Assembly (NCBI GenBank): GCA_017165825.1
Contig: CM029393.1
Span: 7,864,893 to 7,928,892, forward strand
DNA from: Hepsetus odoe
Lineage: Eukaryota; Chordata; Actinopteri; Characiformes; Hepsetidae
Reading direction: 5' to 3'
DNA length: 64,000 nt
Shown: one piece after another, positions 1 through 10,859 of the stretch
Layout: the number at the start of each line of letters is the position of its first letter
Position numbering within the stretch: the stretch's first letter is position 1
Program-made: the position numbers and the translations under genes
The notes under the pieces: model-generated
The model's database searches: none
Told to the model about the DNA's origin: nothing
The model's input: only the letters and a program-made list of their open reading frames with translations

Positions 1-300
1 TGGAGGTTTGGACAGCTTCGCCTAATGTTTCAACGAAACTGTCCGTGTTCGCTCACTTTTTCGCCGTGGCGTGTAGACTGAGCGCCTTATCGGCTTATAG
101 GGAACGAGGAGCCTCAGGTGGCAGCTCTCCAGGCAGCAGAGAGCGGATTAGGACACGGCCAGCAGCGAGGCCACGGCTTGGCGATACGGCGAGATTTCTG
201 GTTATCGCGATAAGTTCTATCACGATACTCTGTTCGGAGCGCATCGTCCCGTCGTCGGCAATTAAAGGACGCGGCGTGTTTATGTATCAGAAGAGGGCAG
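1..300. promoter_or_regulatory. CpG-rich segment, likely edge of the rp2 CpG island
   Basis: I count about 29 CpG dinucleotides in these 300 bases, slightly more than chance at this base composition. The surrounding 60 kb is visibly CpG-depleted. Vertebrate housekeeping promoters and first introns look like this, and the segment sits about 0.8 kb upstream of an rp2 internal exon. The inference is that exon 1 and the promoter lie at or just before the window start. No MGC-type start, which exon 1 of RP2 should encode, is visible here. The open frames in the segment match nothing I recognise. Confidence 0.45.
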
Positions 301-562
301 TTAGTGCAGTTGAAGTGGGCTGAGTGTGCGAGATGTCGATGTGAAAGGTCGTATTCACAGTGCGCCACGACTGATTCTGCTCCATTCAAACTGAACTGAT
401 GTCAGAAGAAAGAAATATTCTGAGAGATATGGTGAAATTTTCTGGATGTAAGATGTCTTGATGTTTGCCCTACCATGGAGGTCCTCTTCCTCTACAGCTG
501 GGCTGGCCGGCGCTGTGTGTAGTCCAGGGAGAAGAGGAGGCCCTTTAAGATTCTTTACCCAG
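301..562. other. intron 1 sequence, nothing recognised
   Basis: Non-repetitive sequence between the CpG-rich segment and the first SINE. Short open frames on both strands show no family resemblance. Presumed to be rp2 intron 1. Confidence 0.5.
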
Positions 563-728
563 AAGTGACCGTTCTTGTCATCGTTGAACAGCCCAGCGCA
601 CAGTGAGACCCGACGAAATTCACCCTCTGCATTTAACCCGTACACACACGCGCAGCAGGGGCAGCTATTGAAAGTGCCCAGGGAGCAGTGGTGGGGACGG
701 TACCTTGCTCAATGGTACCTCAAGGCAA
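563..728 (-). mobile_element. SINE-A fragment in rp2 intron 1
   Basis: Reads in reverse as the body and tail of the SINE-A family. It has the tail (AGTGACCGTTCTTGTCAT), the region reading CAGCAGGGGCAGCTATTGAA, and the block GGTACCTTGCTCAATGGTAC. It stops before the tRNA-like head, so the copy is head-truncated. About fifteen further copies occur in this window. SINEs of this kind are non-coding and are copied by a partner LINE. Confidence 0.8.
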
Positions 729-1122
729 TGAGGGAAATAAAGCTCTCATTATAGTTACACTCTTATTCAGAGTTGTGTAAATATTCAAGCCCATTTTTAA
801 GAGCCCTGCACAGTTTGATATTGCATTTTTTATACACTTTTCTTTATACAGGCCAACTTGCAAGTGAGGCTTTTGGTGCCCCATCCCAGCACAAACACAC
901 ATGTTAAGGATGAGGACAGGTTTTCACTCAAATCAAGCAGACATTCACCTAAATCCTCTTGTTGAATCGGTTGTTCTCAAACAAGTTAGATGAGCCGAGC
1001 CTGCTTGGTTGAAATGAAAACCTGTACCTGTTTTGGCCTTTTGAGGTCAAGATTAGTGACCCCTGTTTTTGTAAATAAATGAAAGTGATATAACAAACAG
1101 TTGTAACTGTCCTATCATGCAG
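729..1122. other. 3' end of rp2 intron 1
   Basis: Unique AT-rich sequence running into the exon 2 acceptor. No repeat or coding signal seen apart from the splice acceptor at its end. Confidence 0.6.
1109..1122 (+). other. rp2: splice acceptor of rp2 exon 2
   Basis: The exon is preceded by TGTCCTATCATGCAG, ending with the invariant AG at 1121-1122. The pyrimidine tract is modest. Human RP2 exon 2 begins with the Val35 codon in phase 0, and the sequence here resumes with GTT (Val) in exactly that phase. This fixes the boundary. The ATG at 1117 overlaps the acceptor and is not a translation start. Confidence 0.9.
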
Positions 1123-1791
1123 GTTGATCCCAAGGACTTCATGCTGACTGGTATCAAGGATGCTACAGTGGGACGAATGCCTGGGAAACTGAACGGGCAG
1201 CAGTTTGTTATTCAAGACTGTGAGAACTGCAACATCTATGTCTTTGACCATTCAGCAACAGTCACCATTGACGACTGCGTAAACTGTCGCATAGTGCTCG
1301 GACCAGTCAAAGGAAGCATTTTCTTCAGAGACTGCAAAGATATTAAGTGTGTGGTGGCCTGCCAGCAGTTCCGGACAAGGGACTGCAAGAAAATGGAGGT
1401 GTTTTTGTGTTGTGCCACTCAGCCAATTATTGAGTCGTCCACCAGCATGAAGTTTGGCTGCTTCCAGTACTATTATCCTGATCTGGCCTTCCACTTCAAG
1501 GATGCCGGTCTTAGCATCTTCAACAACAACTGGAGCAACATACATGACTTCACGCCCGTCTCAGGAGAAACCAATTGGAGTCTACTGCCGGAGGATGCCG
1601 CGGTGTTGGAGTATGTGCCTCTTCCTGATTCAGAGTCGGAGTTTAAATCTGTACGTGTATCTGCTGATGCAAGCCGGAGTATTGTGCCCTTGACCAAAGG
1701 AGGGAGGCGTAAGGAGAGTGAGGAGTCCTGCTTGTTTGTGTTCTTTGCTGGCGACTATACCACAGCCAATGCTCGCAAGCTCATTGACGAG
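1123..1791 (+). CDS. rp2: rp2 (XRP2) internal exon equivalent to human exon 2
   Basis: RP2 is the GTPase-activating protein for ARL3. It releases lipidated cargo in the cilium and photoreceptor and sits on membranes through an acylated N-terminus encoded by exon 1. This exon is 669 bp (223 codons, residues about 35-257). It holds the TBCC/C-CAP beta-helix, seen as cysteine-rich steps such as IQDCENCNIYVFDHSATVTI, then FAGDYTTANARKLIDE, the start of the C-terminal NDPK-like domain. By human numbering the arginine finger Arg118 (in CQQFRTRDC), Gln115 and Glu138 (PIIESS) are all present, as are Cys86 and Pro95. Position 108 is Ile where human has Cys. The frame is open, both splice sites are canonical and there are no disabling changes, so a functional exon is likely. 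It is one codon longer than human exon 2, near residue 210 (SESEF). Exon 1 and exons 3-5 were not found in the window. Confidence 0.95.
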
Positions 1792-1797
1792 GTGAGC
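1792..1797 (+). other. rp2: splice donor after rp2 exon 2
   Basis: GAG is followed by GTGAGC, a strong donor. It falls right after the LIDE codons, where the human exon 2/3 junction lies (phase 0). The frame continues open for 22 codons into the intron before a TGA, but that stretch has lost RP2 similarity. It is intron read-through. Confidence 0.9.
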
Positions 1798-2228
1798 AAA
1801 AATGATTTGAAACATGTACAGTTTTCTGCAAACTTAAGTCCAACATGTCCAAAAGTATGAACTCTAGGTTTATTTTCAAGAAATAGGATTGCTCAGAAAC
1901 AGTAATCCAACAGATATTGTCACTGACAGCTAAATGCATTTGCAGTAATGGGAAATGAAGTAAGTTCTCCATTTACTGCACCCAGGGAGATATTTCTAAA
2001 AGGAGAAGTTAGTAAGTAGGGAGAAGTTCACAAGATCTGTTCATATTTGTTCATATTTTTTCTTTTTTTTTCTTTTTTTTTTTTTTTTATCAAAAAAAGT
2101 AAAATTTTTAAAGTGGAAGTGTGTAAAGCTATTATTTAAAATTATAATTATGGCTATAAGGGTGGTGTTAAAAAGGTACAACAAACATGAATAGATCTCT
2201 TGTACTTCTCCCTACTTACTAACAATTT
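1798..2228. other. AT-rich intron with MITE-like inverted repeat
   Basis: Intronic sequence with a poly-T tract around 2055-2090. An inverted repeat has arms at 2008-2038 and 2193-2223. The left arm begins GTTAGTAAGTAGGGAGAAGT, and the right arm is its near-perfect complement. Weaker pairing continues inward for about 20 bases (TTCATATTTGTT against its complement). This looks like a small non-autonomous fold-back element, family unknown. Confidence 0.55.
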
Positions 2229-2288
2229 TTTGTGTGTGTGGGTGTGTGTGTGTATGTATGTATATATCTGTGTGTGTGTATGTGTGTA

Positions 2289-2372
<84 letters not shown>
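2229..2372. repeat. compound (TG)n / (TA)n microsatellite
   Basis: An interrupted TG tract (2229-2300) runs directly into about 36 uninterrupted TA units (2301-2372). Open frames across it on both strands only encode repeated Tyr-Ile or Cys-Val and are not genes. Alternating purine-pyrimidine runs like this can adopt Z-DNA or cruciform forms. Confidence 0.95.
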
Positions 2373-2375
<3 letters not shown>

Positions 2376-3030
2376 TCCTCTCAATAAGTGTCAGCTGCTT
2401 GGACTAAAGCAGGAATTAACCCATGTTTCCTTACTTCCGGCTGACCTCCACACAGCCATACAGAGCGCTGTCACCTGCTCACGTGTTGGGCATACAAACC
2501 TCAGGAAGAGAAACATTCATCTGCAGTGCAGGGGGTCCGCCTTTGATGGAGTTGCCCTGCCACACTTCCATGCAGAGCACGCCAGCGGCAGTCACAACAG
2601 CAGTAGCACTTCAATGCTGGAGCCATGCTTCATCCTTATTAATGGCCCCAGCTTTTCGCCTTTCAAGATTTGTATCACTGCCACTGCTTTGATGGCATGA
2701 TTGGAGCTTGAATGACACAGTGTGAGGATACAGAGATGGCTAAGAGACTGGGAAAGATATGCTAAGACTATTTATGCAGTTTGTCTGGACTGTGGATGCT
2801 GATCATCAGAAGTATTGAAGACAGTCAAAGGAAGATATACCTGCACATGGTGTCGTTCACAGACTGATAGTTTCTGCCAGGAAAATGAGGTAATCTGTAA
2901 TCCGTAACACTGGCAGGAGTCTAAGAGTGCGGAGAAAAGTGTAAAAACCAAAGTACTGCTTGTATAATCTTCATTGAAAAGCACTGAAAACAGAATGGGA
3001 TGCTCTGGAACAAATGTTCTTGAGTCTGAG
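2373..3030. other. unique intronic or intergenic sequence
   Basis: No repeat recognised. Open frames on the plus strand between 2423 and 2700 show no family motif and no flanking splice pattern I would trust. Confidence 0.4.
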
Positions 3031-3034
3031 ATCA

Positions 3035-3130
3035 TGCCAAGCTTCGCCTAGAGGCATGTGAAGCCCCCAAGCATTGGGCTGTGTTCTCTGGAGTGATGGA
3101 GCTCATCAATGGGATGAGCTGGAGTCAAGT
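3035..3130 (+). mobile_element. possible Tc1-like transposase relic
   Basis: The stretch GCATTGGGCTGTGTTCTCTG followed by GAGTGATGGAGC, and then GGGATGAGCTGGAGT, resembles pieces of fish Tc1-like transposase genes, here joined after deletions. Too short and decayed for a firm family call. Confidence 0.35.
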
Positions 3131-3160
3131 TTCAGATCCAGAGTTAACCATCCAGCAGCA

Positions 3161-3418
3161 GGTATGTAGTCACCCCTCGGGTTTGATCCCCATCTGAGAT
3201 CCCTCTGGGAGCTCCAGTCTCCTCCCACTGTCCAAACCTGTGCACATCAGGTTGATTGGAGATGCTAAACTGTCCCCTAGGTAAGACATCTGTGTGTCTC
3301 CCTAGAGTGGTGACCTGTCCGGTGTGTGCTCCCACCTTTCACCCTGTGAGAGCAGGGATAGATTTCCAGCACCTCCTTTGACCCTAATTAGGACAAGCGG
3401 CTCAGAAAATGAGTGAGA
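3161..3418 (+). repeat. family C dispersed repeat
   Basis: Carries the family C hallmarks in order: a GGGTTTGATCCCC box-B-like piece, CTCCTCCCACTGTCCAAACC, AGGTTGATTGGAGATGCTAA, GGTGACCTGTCCGGTGTG, and an AGGACAAGCGGCTCAGAAAA end with a GAGTGAG tail. Diverged, with many substitutions. Family C is common in fish genomes. Its tail is shared with the chimeric SINE D in this window, which suggests a retrotransposon-type 3' end. Confidence 0.7.
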
Positions 3419-4539
3419 CTTAATGACATCAGCATCAGCATTCTGTGACACTTCTCCAACCTATATAATATATAAGATCACAGTGATCTGAGACACCTGG
3501 GAATCAGACGTGCTGAAGCAGGTGTAGTGGACCAGGGTTGAAACACACTGTCTGTCTCTTTTTTCCACTGTCTTTTGTTGTCCATCACTCTTGTCCAGTT
3601 TACTTGTCTGTCTTTAAGGATTTGTTCCAAACTATAGAAGCCCCTTTAGGAACTTTTGAACAACTGCGGCAGGCCTTACCAGCGGTTTGCATCATATGTT
3701 GTATCCCCCGAGGGTCTGCAAGTGTAGCTTTCAGCATATGGCGGTCTTTGACATGACTCAGCCTTCCCTCTGGAGAGTGTTTTTGATCTGGTTCCAGGGT
3801 TTTTTCTTCACAATTGAAAGGATTCTTTGGTCATTCGCTATAAAAGTCGACTCTAGTTTACCATGTCGTTGCTTGGGTTCTCCAGGGTATTCTCCGATTC
3901 TTCATGATGACCACACAGGATTCTGGACCATACCTAAAATTTCAATTATATATTTATGTATTATGATTTATGTATTATTGTTTACAGCTTCACAGTGGCC
4001 TTGTGCACAGGCTGTGACTGCAAATGGCTAATGAGAACCTGGGAAAACACTCACAGTCCTGGGTCGACTGTTTAAAATGTCTTTCCAAGCGGCTCATTTA
4101 GGACCGGGAGAATAAATAGCTTTGGGGTCTATAATATAACTCACGCCATCACTGAATCATTTTTATTCCAACAATCGGCGCTCAAAAAATGGACCAGGCT
4201 AAATACGTTTGGAGATGACTTTGTTACTTAATCAATAATGAATCCTAAAAATAGGTTCAAATAACAGCACTGCAAGCACTGTATCCCGAGTTTTAAAAAA
4301 ACAGGACCCGGGGACATCATTAGCAAAATACAAAATGTAATTTTTATTTAATTCTCACCATTTTTATTTTATTCTATGTGTTAATCTTTTGTTTATTAAA
4401 GAAATGAATGAACAAATAAAGATTTCCCAACAGTACTTAGAATAATATATTACACTGTTTTTGTTTTTTTTCTTCCTTTTCCTGTTAAGTCACCGTTTTG
4501 GAGATACATCCATACTTTAGTTGAGTCAACATGCATGAT
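3419..4539. other. non-coding sequence with small decayed repeat
   Basis: Around 3475-3489 lies a perfect 7+1+7 palindrome (AGATCAC A GTGATCT). It is followed by text (GAAGCAGGTGTAGTGGACCA) resembling a widespread teleost DNA-transposon fragment, possibly hAT-type. The remainder, including open frames at 3538-4031, is not recognised. AT content rises after 4200. Confidence 0.35.
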
Positions 4540-4752
4540 GGATGATGGAGCCCAATCCGGTGCTCATTGGGTTTAAGGACAGAGGCAATTTAGCATCTCC
4601 CATCCATCAGACGTGTATTTCTTTGGACTATATGAAAACCAGATCAGCCAGAGGAACTCTAAAACATAAATACAGAGAAAACATGCAACCTCCACACAGC
4701 GATGATCCAGGCCGTCCCAACTGGGACTTGTGCCCGGGAGCTTCTCCCTGTA
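4540..4752 (-). repeat. family C dispersed repeat, old copy
   Basis: The reverse strand reads a degraded family C: GGACGGCCTGGATC, GTGGAGGTTGCATGTTTTCT, AGTCCAAAGAAATACACGTC and GGGAGATGCTAAATTGCCTC. Heavily substituted, hence old. Confidence 0.6.
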
Positions 4753-6243
4753 AAGCACATCAGTTGTATCTGACACTGTTCACAATATCTGGCAACTTAT
4801 CTCTTCTTTTTCAGGGATGTCAGGCTGGCTGCAGCAGGTAGAGTGTCTGCTTTACTCAAAGGCACGATGGTGACTCCACCGGCCCTCTTTGGAAATAAAG
4901 CTCCAGCTGGACTTCGGGCTTTCTGTTCCCCTGCCTCTTTGTAATATTTCAAACTCATCTTAGTGAGCAAGAACTTCATCAAAACAAACAATAAATCACA
5001 AAGCGGGTGGAATGCAGATGCACCTGAGTTTCTAATTTCAAATGCAATATATTTTAATTGCTCTCCGCGAATTTAAATTGATAGCCTGGGCAACGTACGG
5101 TGGTGTCAGGAGTGTGGAAGAATAATTGCCAGTTAGAGCAAAAAGCAGAAGCCCGACGCAAGTTCCTCCACAGCTCTCTTGTATTCGTATGCAGCGAGTG
5201 AGTCGTGAGGATTCGCTCAGCCCAATGCATCCCCCCAGAGAGCACCCGAAACCGCTACAGTCAAAAATAGGCCAGTGTCTATTTATCAATCCCAAGCACA
5301 CGCGTTGGCTTGCCCCAAAGCTGAGATTATACAACTTCCCTCAAGTGAGTTTGACATTAGTGCATTAAGTGGCGGCGAGTTTTCAGTAACCTGACGTTAA
5401 AGTTCACAAATGAGTTGGTAGGCTCATACTAATTTGGGTTTGTTGGAGAATATTTGATGGTCTCCCACCTGCGGATGCTCAGGGCCACAGACACGGTCTC
5501 TGCATGTTAATTAGATATGAAACCAACAGCGAATAGCATTAATCGTCTCCTTAGGCCTGCAGAATTACCTTGCTTTAAGCTAATGAAGGTAAAGCCTTTG
5601 CTCCTGAGGGTCTCCATGTGGGTTTAGATCAGCGAAATCATTGTTGATTTGCCAAAAGAGTGGCAGCTTGCTAGCAAAGCTTCAATCATTCCTAATTACC
5701 AAAAGTACAAACAAAAGGTCCAACCTGAAACCCTTGATTCTGCTGATTTGGTCTCCACGGAGAGCAAATAGGAAAACATGAACGAAGGCGGGAGGGGACA
5801 ACAATTAATAACGATATCCTGAGAAGCAGCAGTGCAGAATTCGGAACAGCCCACCCAATTTACAACGCAGATGAGGCGTAACGAGGGAATTTGTTTAAAA
5901 TAACAGAATGCGTGACCGCAGCCGGCATGTGGGTGCACGGGACGTACAGAGAGCGCTCTTCATTTTCCTTCTGTTTAGCCAGTAATGGCTTTCTGCCTTC
6001 ACAAAGCAATGCATATCAGATCCCAAACAAGCCAAAAACACACAAGCTGTCCAACAGTTACTGCACTGTCTGGCCAGCAATGTGAGCCACATACACTGTA
6101 CTGGGAACCAACAGTCCAGAACTGAACCCAGTAAACATCAGAGAAACAAGGCAACTTTATTTCCACAGCACTTTCTTAGGATTATAGCATCTTTATCAAT
6201 GTCCAAATTAAATGGTACAATACTTTGTCATTGAATAAAAGAG
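4753..6243. other. unique noncoding sequence, possible regulatory DNA
   Basis: No repeats recognised. From about 5360 to 5700 the base composition is balanced and AATTAG/TAATTA-type cores recur, as in candidate conserved noncoding DNA. Open frames here lack family motifs. Confidence 0.3.
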
Positions 6244-6270
6244 ATTATTATTATTATTATTATTATTATA
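6244..6270. repeat. (TTA)n microsatellite
   Basis: About nine TTA units. Confidence 0.9.
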
Positions 6271-6643
6271 AAATGCCTGTTTTTAAGAAACTACAACTAA
6301 AAAATATATATATTCAGAAATGGCAGTTACTTATAGATGATTGTTTTATACTCATCACGTTGACCTTTTCAAATAAATTGGCCACAAAAATGCTTTTTGA
6401 TACAGACTAATAAAAAACACATGGAAAATACACTCTATGCCACTTTTGTAAATGTATTTTTATCTGACTGATGACAAAGGGAAATGTGTAGAATATTATT
6501 CATACAGGCATCCTATGTGAGGCAATGAGCCGCCGCTCATTTCACCATATTTTCCTCCAAATATCCAGACTTTTGTTGAGGTTTTAATGTATTTTGGATG
6601 AACAGTACTTTAGGGACAACGTTCTTGTCTATTTTGATCAAAA

Positions 6644-7033
6644 ATGCAAAGTGAGCGAACAAAAGAAAAATCTAAATCAGATCAATATTTGGTGTTACTA
6701 CCTTTTTTACTTACCTTTTTTGGCCCCCACAGAGCCCTGATCTCAACATCATCCAGAGTGTCTGGATCACATGAAGAGACAGAAGGATGTGAGGAAGCTA
6801 CATCCACAGAAGATCTGTGGTCAGTTCTCCAAGAAGTGTACCTAGAAGAACTGATGCTGTTTTGAAGGCAGAGGGTGGTCACACCAAATATTGATTTGAT
6901 TTAGATTCTCTTTTGTTCATTCACTGCATTTTGTTGACTGATGAAAATAAATGATGAACACTTCCATTTCTGAAAGCGTTCTTTGTTTACAGCATTTTTT
7001 CCCACACCTGCCTAAAACTTTTGCACAGTACTG
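6644..7033 (+). mobile_element. Tc1-like fold-back element, 5'-eroded copy
   Basis: Shares over 350 bp with the better copy at 62845-63395. The right terminal repeat (6966-7033) ends CTAAAACTTTTGCACAGTAC. The central part (CCTGATCTCAACATCATCCA) is the relic of the PQSPDLN region of a Tc1/mariner DDE transposase. The left terminus is unrecognisable. A further internal deletion of about 46 bp relative to the other copy sits near 6831, between short CAAG repeats. Non-autonomous and dead. Confidence 0.8.
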
Positions 7034-7039
7034 CAGATA

Positions 7040-7520
7040 ACAGTAAATTATCAATAAGATAAAAAAATACAGCGGTCACATTCAGCACACGGAACAGGGT
7101 ACACATTAAGGCCCTGGAAAAAAGTTAGATTGGACCAAAACTTTAGCCCAGCCAATCAAACAGCTCTGTCCCAGCGTCAGAGTCAAAGACTTCTTGCAGC
7201 TGAGTGATGCTCCAGGCAGCTTTAGTCCTTTATTGTTTAGTGCATGTTGAAGCTGGTGTGTTGCCATCGGCGCAATATTGACGATAGTAATGACACAAAT
7301 TAAAGCCAATGATAAACATTTCAGCTGAATTAAAAAGAGCAGCATGTAATTTCCCTGCTAGGTCCCATGGAAACTGCATAAAGCAAAATGAATTTATTTG
7401 CTCTAAGTGGCTTTTAATAAGAGATATTACAGTAAAGATAGGAGGGAAATAAGAGGTGGCAGGAGGCCAGATTTCTTATGAAAGGACCACAGAATGAACA
7501 GATAATATTACACTTAATGT
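7040..7520. other. unique noncoding sequence
   Basis: Nothing recognised on either strand. Confidence 0.4.
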
Positions 7521-7525
7521 GTATA

Positions 7526-7660
7526 TTATTATTATTATTGTTGTTGTTGTTGTTGTTATTGATGTTATCATTATTATTATCAATATCATTAGTAATAATA
7601 ATAACGATAATAATAATAGAATAGTAATGATATTAATACTAATGTTGTTGTTTTGTTGTT
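7526..7660. repeat. interrupted ATT/GTT trinucleotide repeat
   Basis: Blocks of TTA, TTG and AAT-type triplets, imperfect and in both phases. The open frame across it is low-complexity Ile/Val/Asn and not a gene. Confidence 0.85.
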
Positions 7661-7759
7661 GTTGCTCATTTTTATTAGTGTTCTTATTTATTTTATTTAT
7701 TTATTTAGCCTTGTGCTTTCTTGCAGTATCTGATCTCCACAAAAAGCGAAGTAAATTGA

Positions 7760-7806
<47 letters not shown>

Positions 7807-7854
7807 TACACACACACACGCACACACACACACACACACACACACGTACACACA
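7760..7854. repeat. (CA)n microsatellite
   Basis: About 47 CA units with a few interruptions (CTATACA, CACGCA, CGTACA). The apparent Thr-His frames are repeat artefacts. Confidence 0.95.
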
Positions 7855-10800
7855 GAGCAAACACTGTTGGTCACGGACTCCCTCTGTTTATTCGCTGTGC
7901 AGACCCAACAGTGCCATAAAATGTTAACACCTGCCTTGATCCCAGTGCACAAGTCACTAAAGAGCAGTAAGCGCCGTGTTGTACTGAGTGCTTAAAACTC
8001 AACCCAGTTGTACTGGGTTCATGTGGTGGCAAAGCAACAGAGGAAAGATTATCGCAGCGGTCACAAACCATATGAACTGCACTATATTTTCTGGGTGCCC
8101 ATTTTTTTCATCGTGGCCCCGTCGGATCTGGTTTGAACATTAAAAGGTCACACGCTGCTTTTACAACAACATCCAGAACGTGGTAAGACCAGCACTCAAC
8201 GCTCAACACTTGCCGAGATGTAAACGTGTATGTCCTGCCGCTCTAAACATGAATCATTAAAGGGCCGTCTTGCTGATCGCAGCAGCGTTTGGGGAACGAC
8301 GGTGCGGATGTGTGTGCGCGCTGGTTGTGACACATGCATAAAAGCTGGCGGTCCCAGCGTACTGCAGGCGTCCCGAATACAGATGACCCTGATAAATGGC
8401 CAGGAAACACATTTATGAATGGAGGCTTTGCATCAAATACTGCTGAAAAAAAAAATTCAAAATCAAGGCCTCATTCACTTCCATGCACACTGAAAAGAAT
8501 AGCAAAGCACAACATCTATAAGTCCCCTATTGCTGGGGTGCAACTGAACATTGTGACATTTCTTGTCCAATGAGAATCTTTCCTCCAGCTAAATGAGTTA
8601 AATCCTTTTTGAGAATCTTAACGTATTCTTAACATAAATTACACATAACACACTGAATGGGTATTTTGCTATATAAATATAATAGTTTAAGTAAGGGTTC
8701 ACTTGAGCTCCTAGGCTTGAGTTCACAGTACACGACCCACCTCCTGGTAATGACTGTTATTTCAGGCCCAGGCTTAAAATAGACCCCAAAGAGCCACAAG
8801 GCCTCCATGTGACCCATGACTTGAGATGTGTAATGACATGTTTTTTCAAAAGCATTCGGAAAAGGAAGTGTTACAGGTGTTCATGTTTGACAGCCGAGCG
8901 CTGTGTGCAACCAGGCATTCATCTAGAGGGGTGTTCCTGGAGCTTGACGGACTCTATTCAAGGGAGAACTGGACGAGAAATGTGCACCCTGACATTTTTT
9001 TAAGAAACACATGATCAAGGTCTCGTTTAAAAAGATCCCTGATTTATTTGACACATTGAGATGAATTAGTTATGATCTGAATTAGTATCAGGTGAAAATC
9101 ACTAATAAAAGCAGAATTAGATGTGCACTGTCAATCCTGGTGGTACTGAATTCATAGCTAATAACCACTTGTAAACTCAAGCAGTGTTTAGCATTAGTAA
9201 ATAAATGAGATAAAATGAGCTAAACAAGTCCAAGTTCATCTGATATTGTGAAGCTGAGACCATTTCATTGCATTTTAGTGGCCAAGAACATACAATTATT
9301 AGAATTTCAAGTGTAATAACCACTTATTACGCATTTATTACAATGTTATTATATGCAAAAATGTGAAATTCAGTGACTAATTGATTTTTATTCAAACAGA
9401 CTGCACCTTTTTATGGGTAAATACAAGCTTGTGCCGTTTTCACATCGAATTAAGTGCAGTTACGGGCCAAAATGAATAATTCATGGTGTTTAATGCATAG
9501 AAATCAAGGTGTCTAAGTTGAGATTGAACAAATTAGCATTTGTCATTATGCCTTCCCTAAAATAAAGTGTTAGAGACACAGTGTCTGATGTTTGCTTTAG
9601 TTTTGCAACTGCAAAGCTAATCAGCGATGCAAGCTCATTTGCATCTTGCAAAGCGGGTGACTAAATCATCACACACTTGCCTCAAACCATGTTGAGTTAG
9701 TAATAGACTTGCTTGGGCACTCCTGTAATCCTGCAGATCACTGTGTTGGCTCCTTGAAGCTGCAGATGCAAACGGCTGACTGATTTGAAAATTGAGAATT
9801 TATTTCTACGCGTTCAGTTACAGGTGACCAGAGAGACGCCGGGTGCAGCAAAGCAACAGCATGCTTTGCTATTTCAGCCTTGCTTTTTGACACTTGACCC
9901 GGTTGTTGGACAGTGTCGCAGCAGCTTGGTCTCGGAGCCTGACTGACTGCAGCAGCTGTCCATGAATGAGGGGGGGTTTGTAGCCCAAAGGCTCACCAGG
10001 CTTTGGGTGAGTGACAGGAGCAGTCCTGTCCCACAGCGCCAACTGGAGCACCAAACAGAGGAGAGGATACGAGCTGAAAAAACCTACTCAACAGTCCACA
10101 CATTCACACAGTCTTCTTCTATCCTTCACAAAGACCCAGAGCGAAAGACAACACCTTTCCCCAGAAGCCAAAGACAAAAGACACAATCCCAGTCTCTCAT
10201 CATTTGCTTACACAAAACAGGAGGGTATGGTTTCACCCAATGGATGGGTGTCTATAAGGCTTGCAGTTGAAGTCATAAAGCCACAGCGTTCAAGTATAAT
10301 TATGTAATTATATAGTAATAACTTCATTATTATATAGATTTTGATGATACGTTTTATAGGTTATAACCATCTGATTATGTTCTGTATCAACAAGTTCGCA
10401 ACTTTTTCAATATCAAGCAATCAGGCTTTAGATTTTTGTGTCAAAGATACTCATATAACATGTTATAGCACAGCGATCAATATAGTAGTGTTGCTATTGC
10501 ATTGATTGTGCATAGTATTGTTGTGTAATTACATAGTAATAATGTCACTGTTACATGGTAATATGCTAAAATGTTAGTTTATGTTCTGCATCCACAGGTT
10601 TGTCAGAGATGGGAGGTAAGCATTATAAATGCCTTATAAGTGTATTTAAGATTCAGGTATGTAATATTTAGCTAATCTGACCTTCATTATATCACCGTGT
10701 CAGTCATTTATTTGATTTTGTACTGAGATGGTGGTTGCCAACTTTTCTTAGAAGGGTAAGTTTAATGGTCCAAAAGACGTTTTTGGCTTTTCACAAACCA

Positions 10801-10855
10801 CAAGTAGACATCACAAATGAACCCACAGAATCGAGCTCAAGATCTTTTACTGTAT
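7855..10855. other. unique noncoding sequence
   Basis: About 3 kb with no repeat or gene recognised. Short open frames (for example near 8230-8570, 8809-9014 and 9962-10307) carry no known motif. AT-rich from 9000 to 9560 and from 10270 to 10720. Confidence 0.4.
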
Positions 10856-10859
10856 CTGT

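Noticed and set aside
45..323. 92-codon plus-strand frame as rp2 exon 1
   Set aside because: It lacks the MGC acylation start and any RP2 N-terminal similarity. The openness follows from high GC.
1117..1119. ATG at the start of the open frame holding the rp2 exon
   Set aside because: It overlaps the splice acceptor CAG. RP2 homology begins exactly at the following Val codon, and the real start is in an upstream exon.
2200..2700. 166-codon frame across the TG/TA repeat
   Set aside because: Half of it is microsatellite, and the remainder matches nothing recognised.
8002..8021. Short hairpin AACCCAG-TTGTA-CTGGGTT as a terminator or ncRNA
   Set aside because: A single short hairpin with no gene or transcript context; expected by chance in 64 kb.
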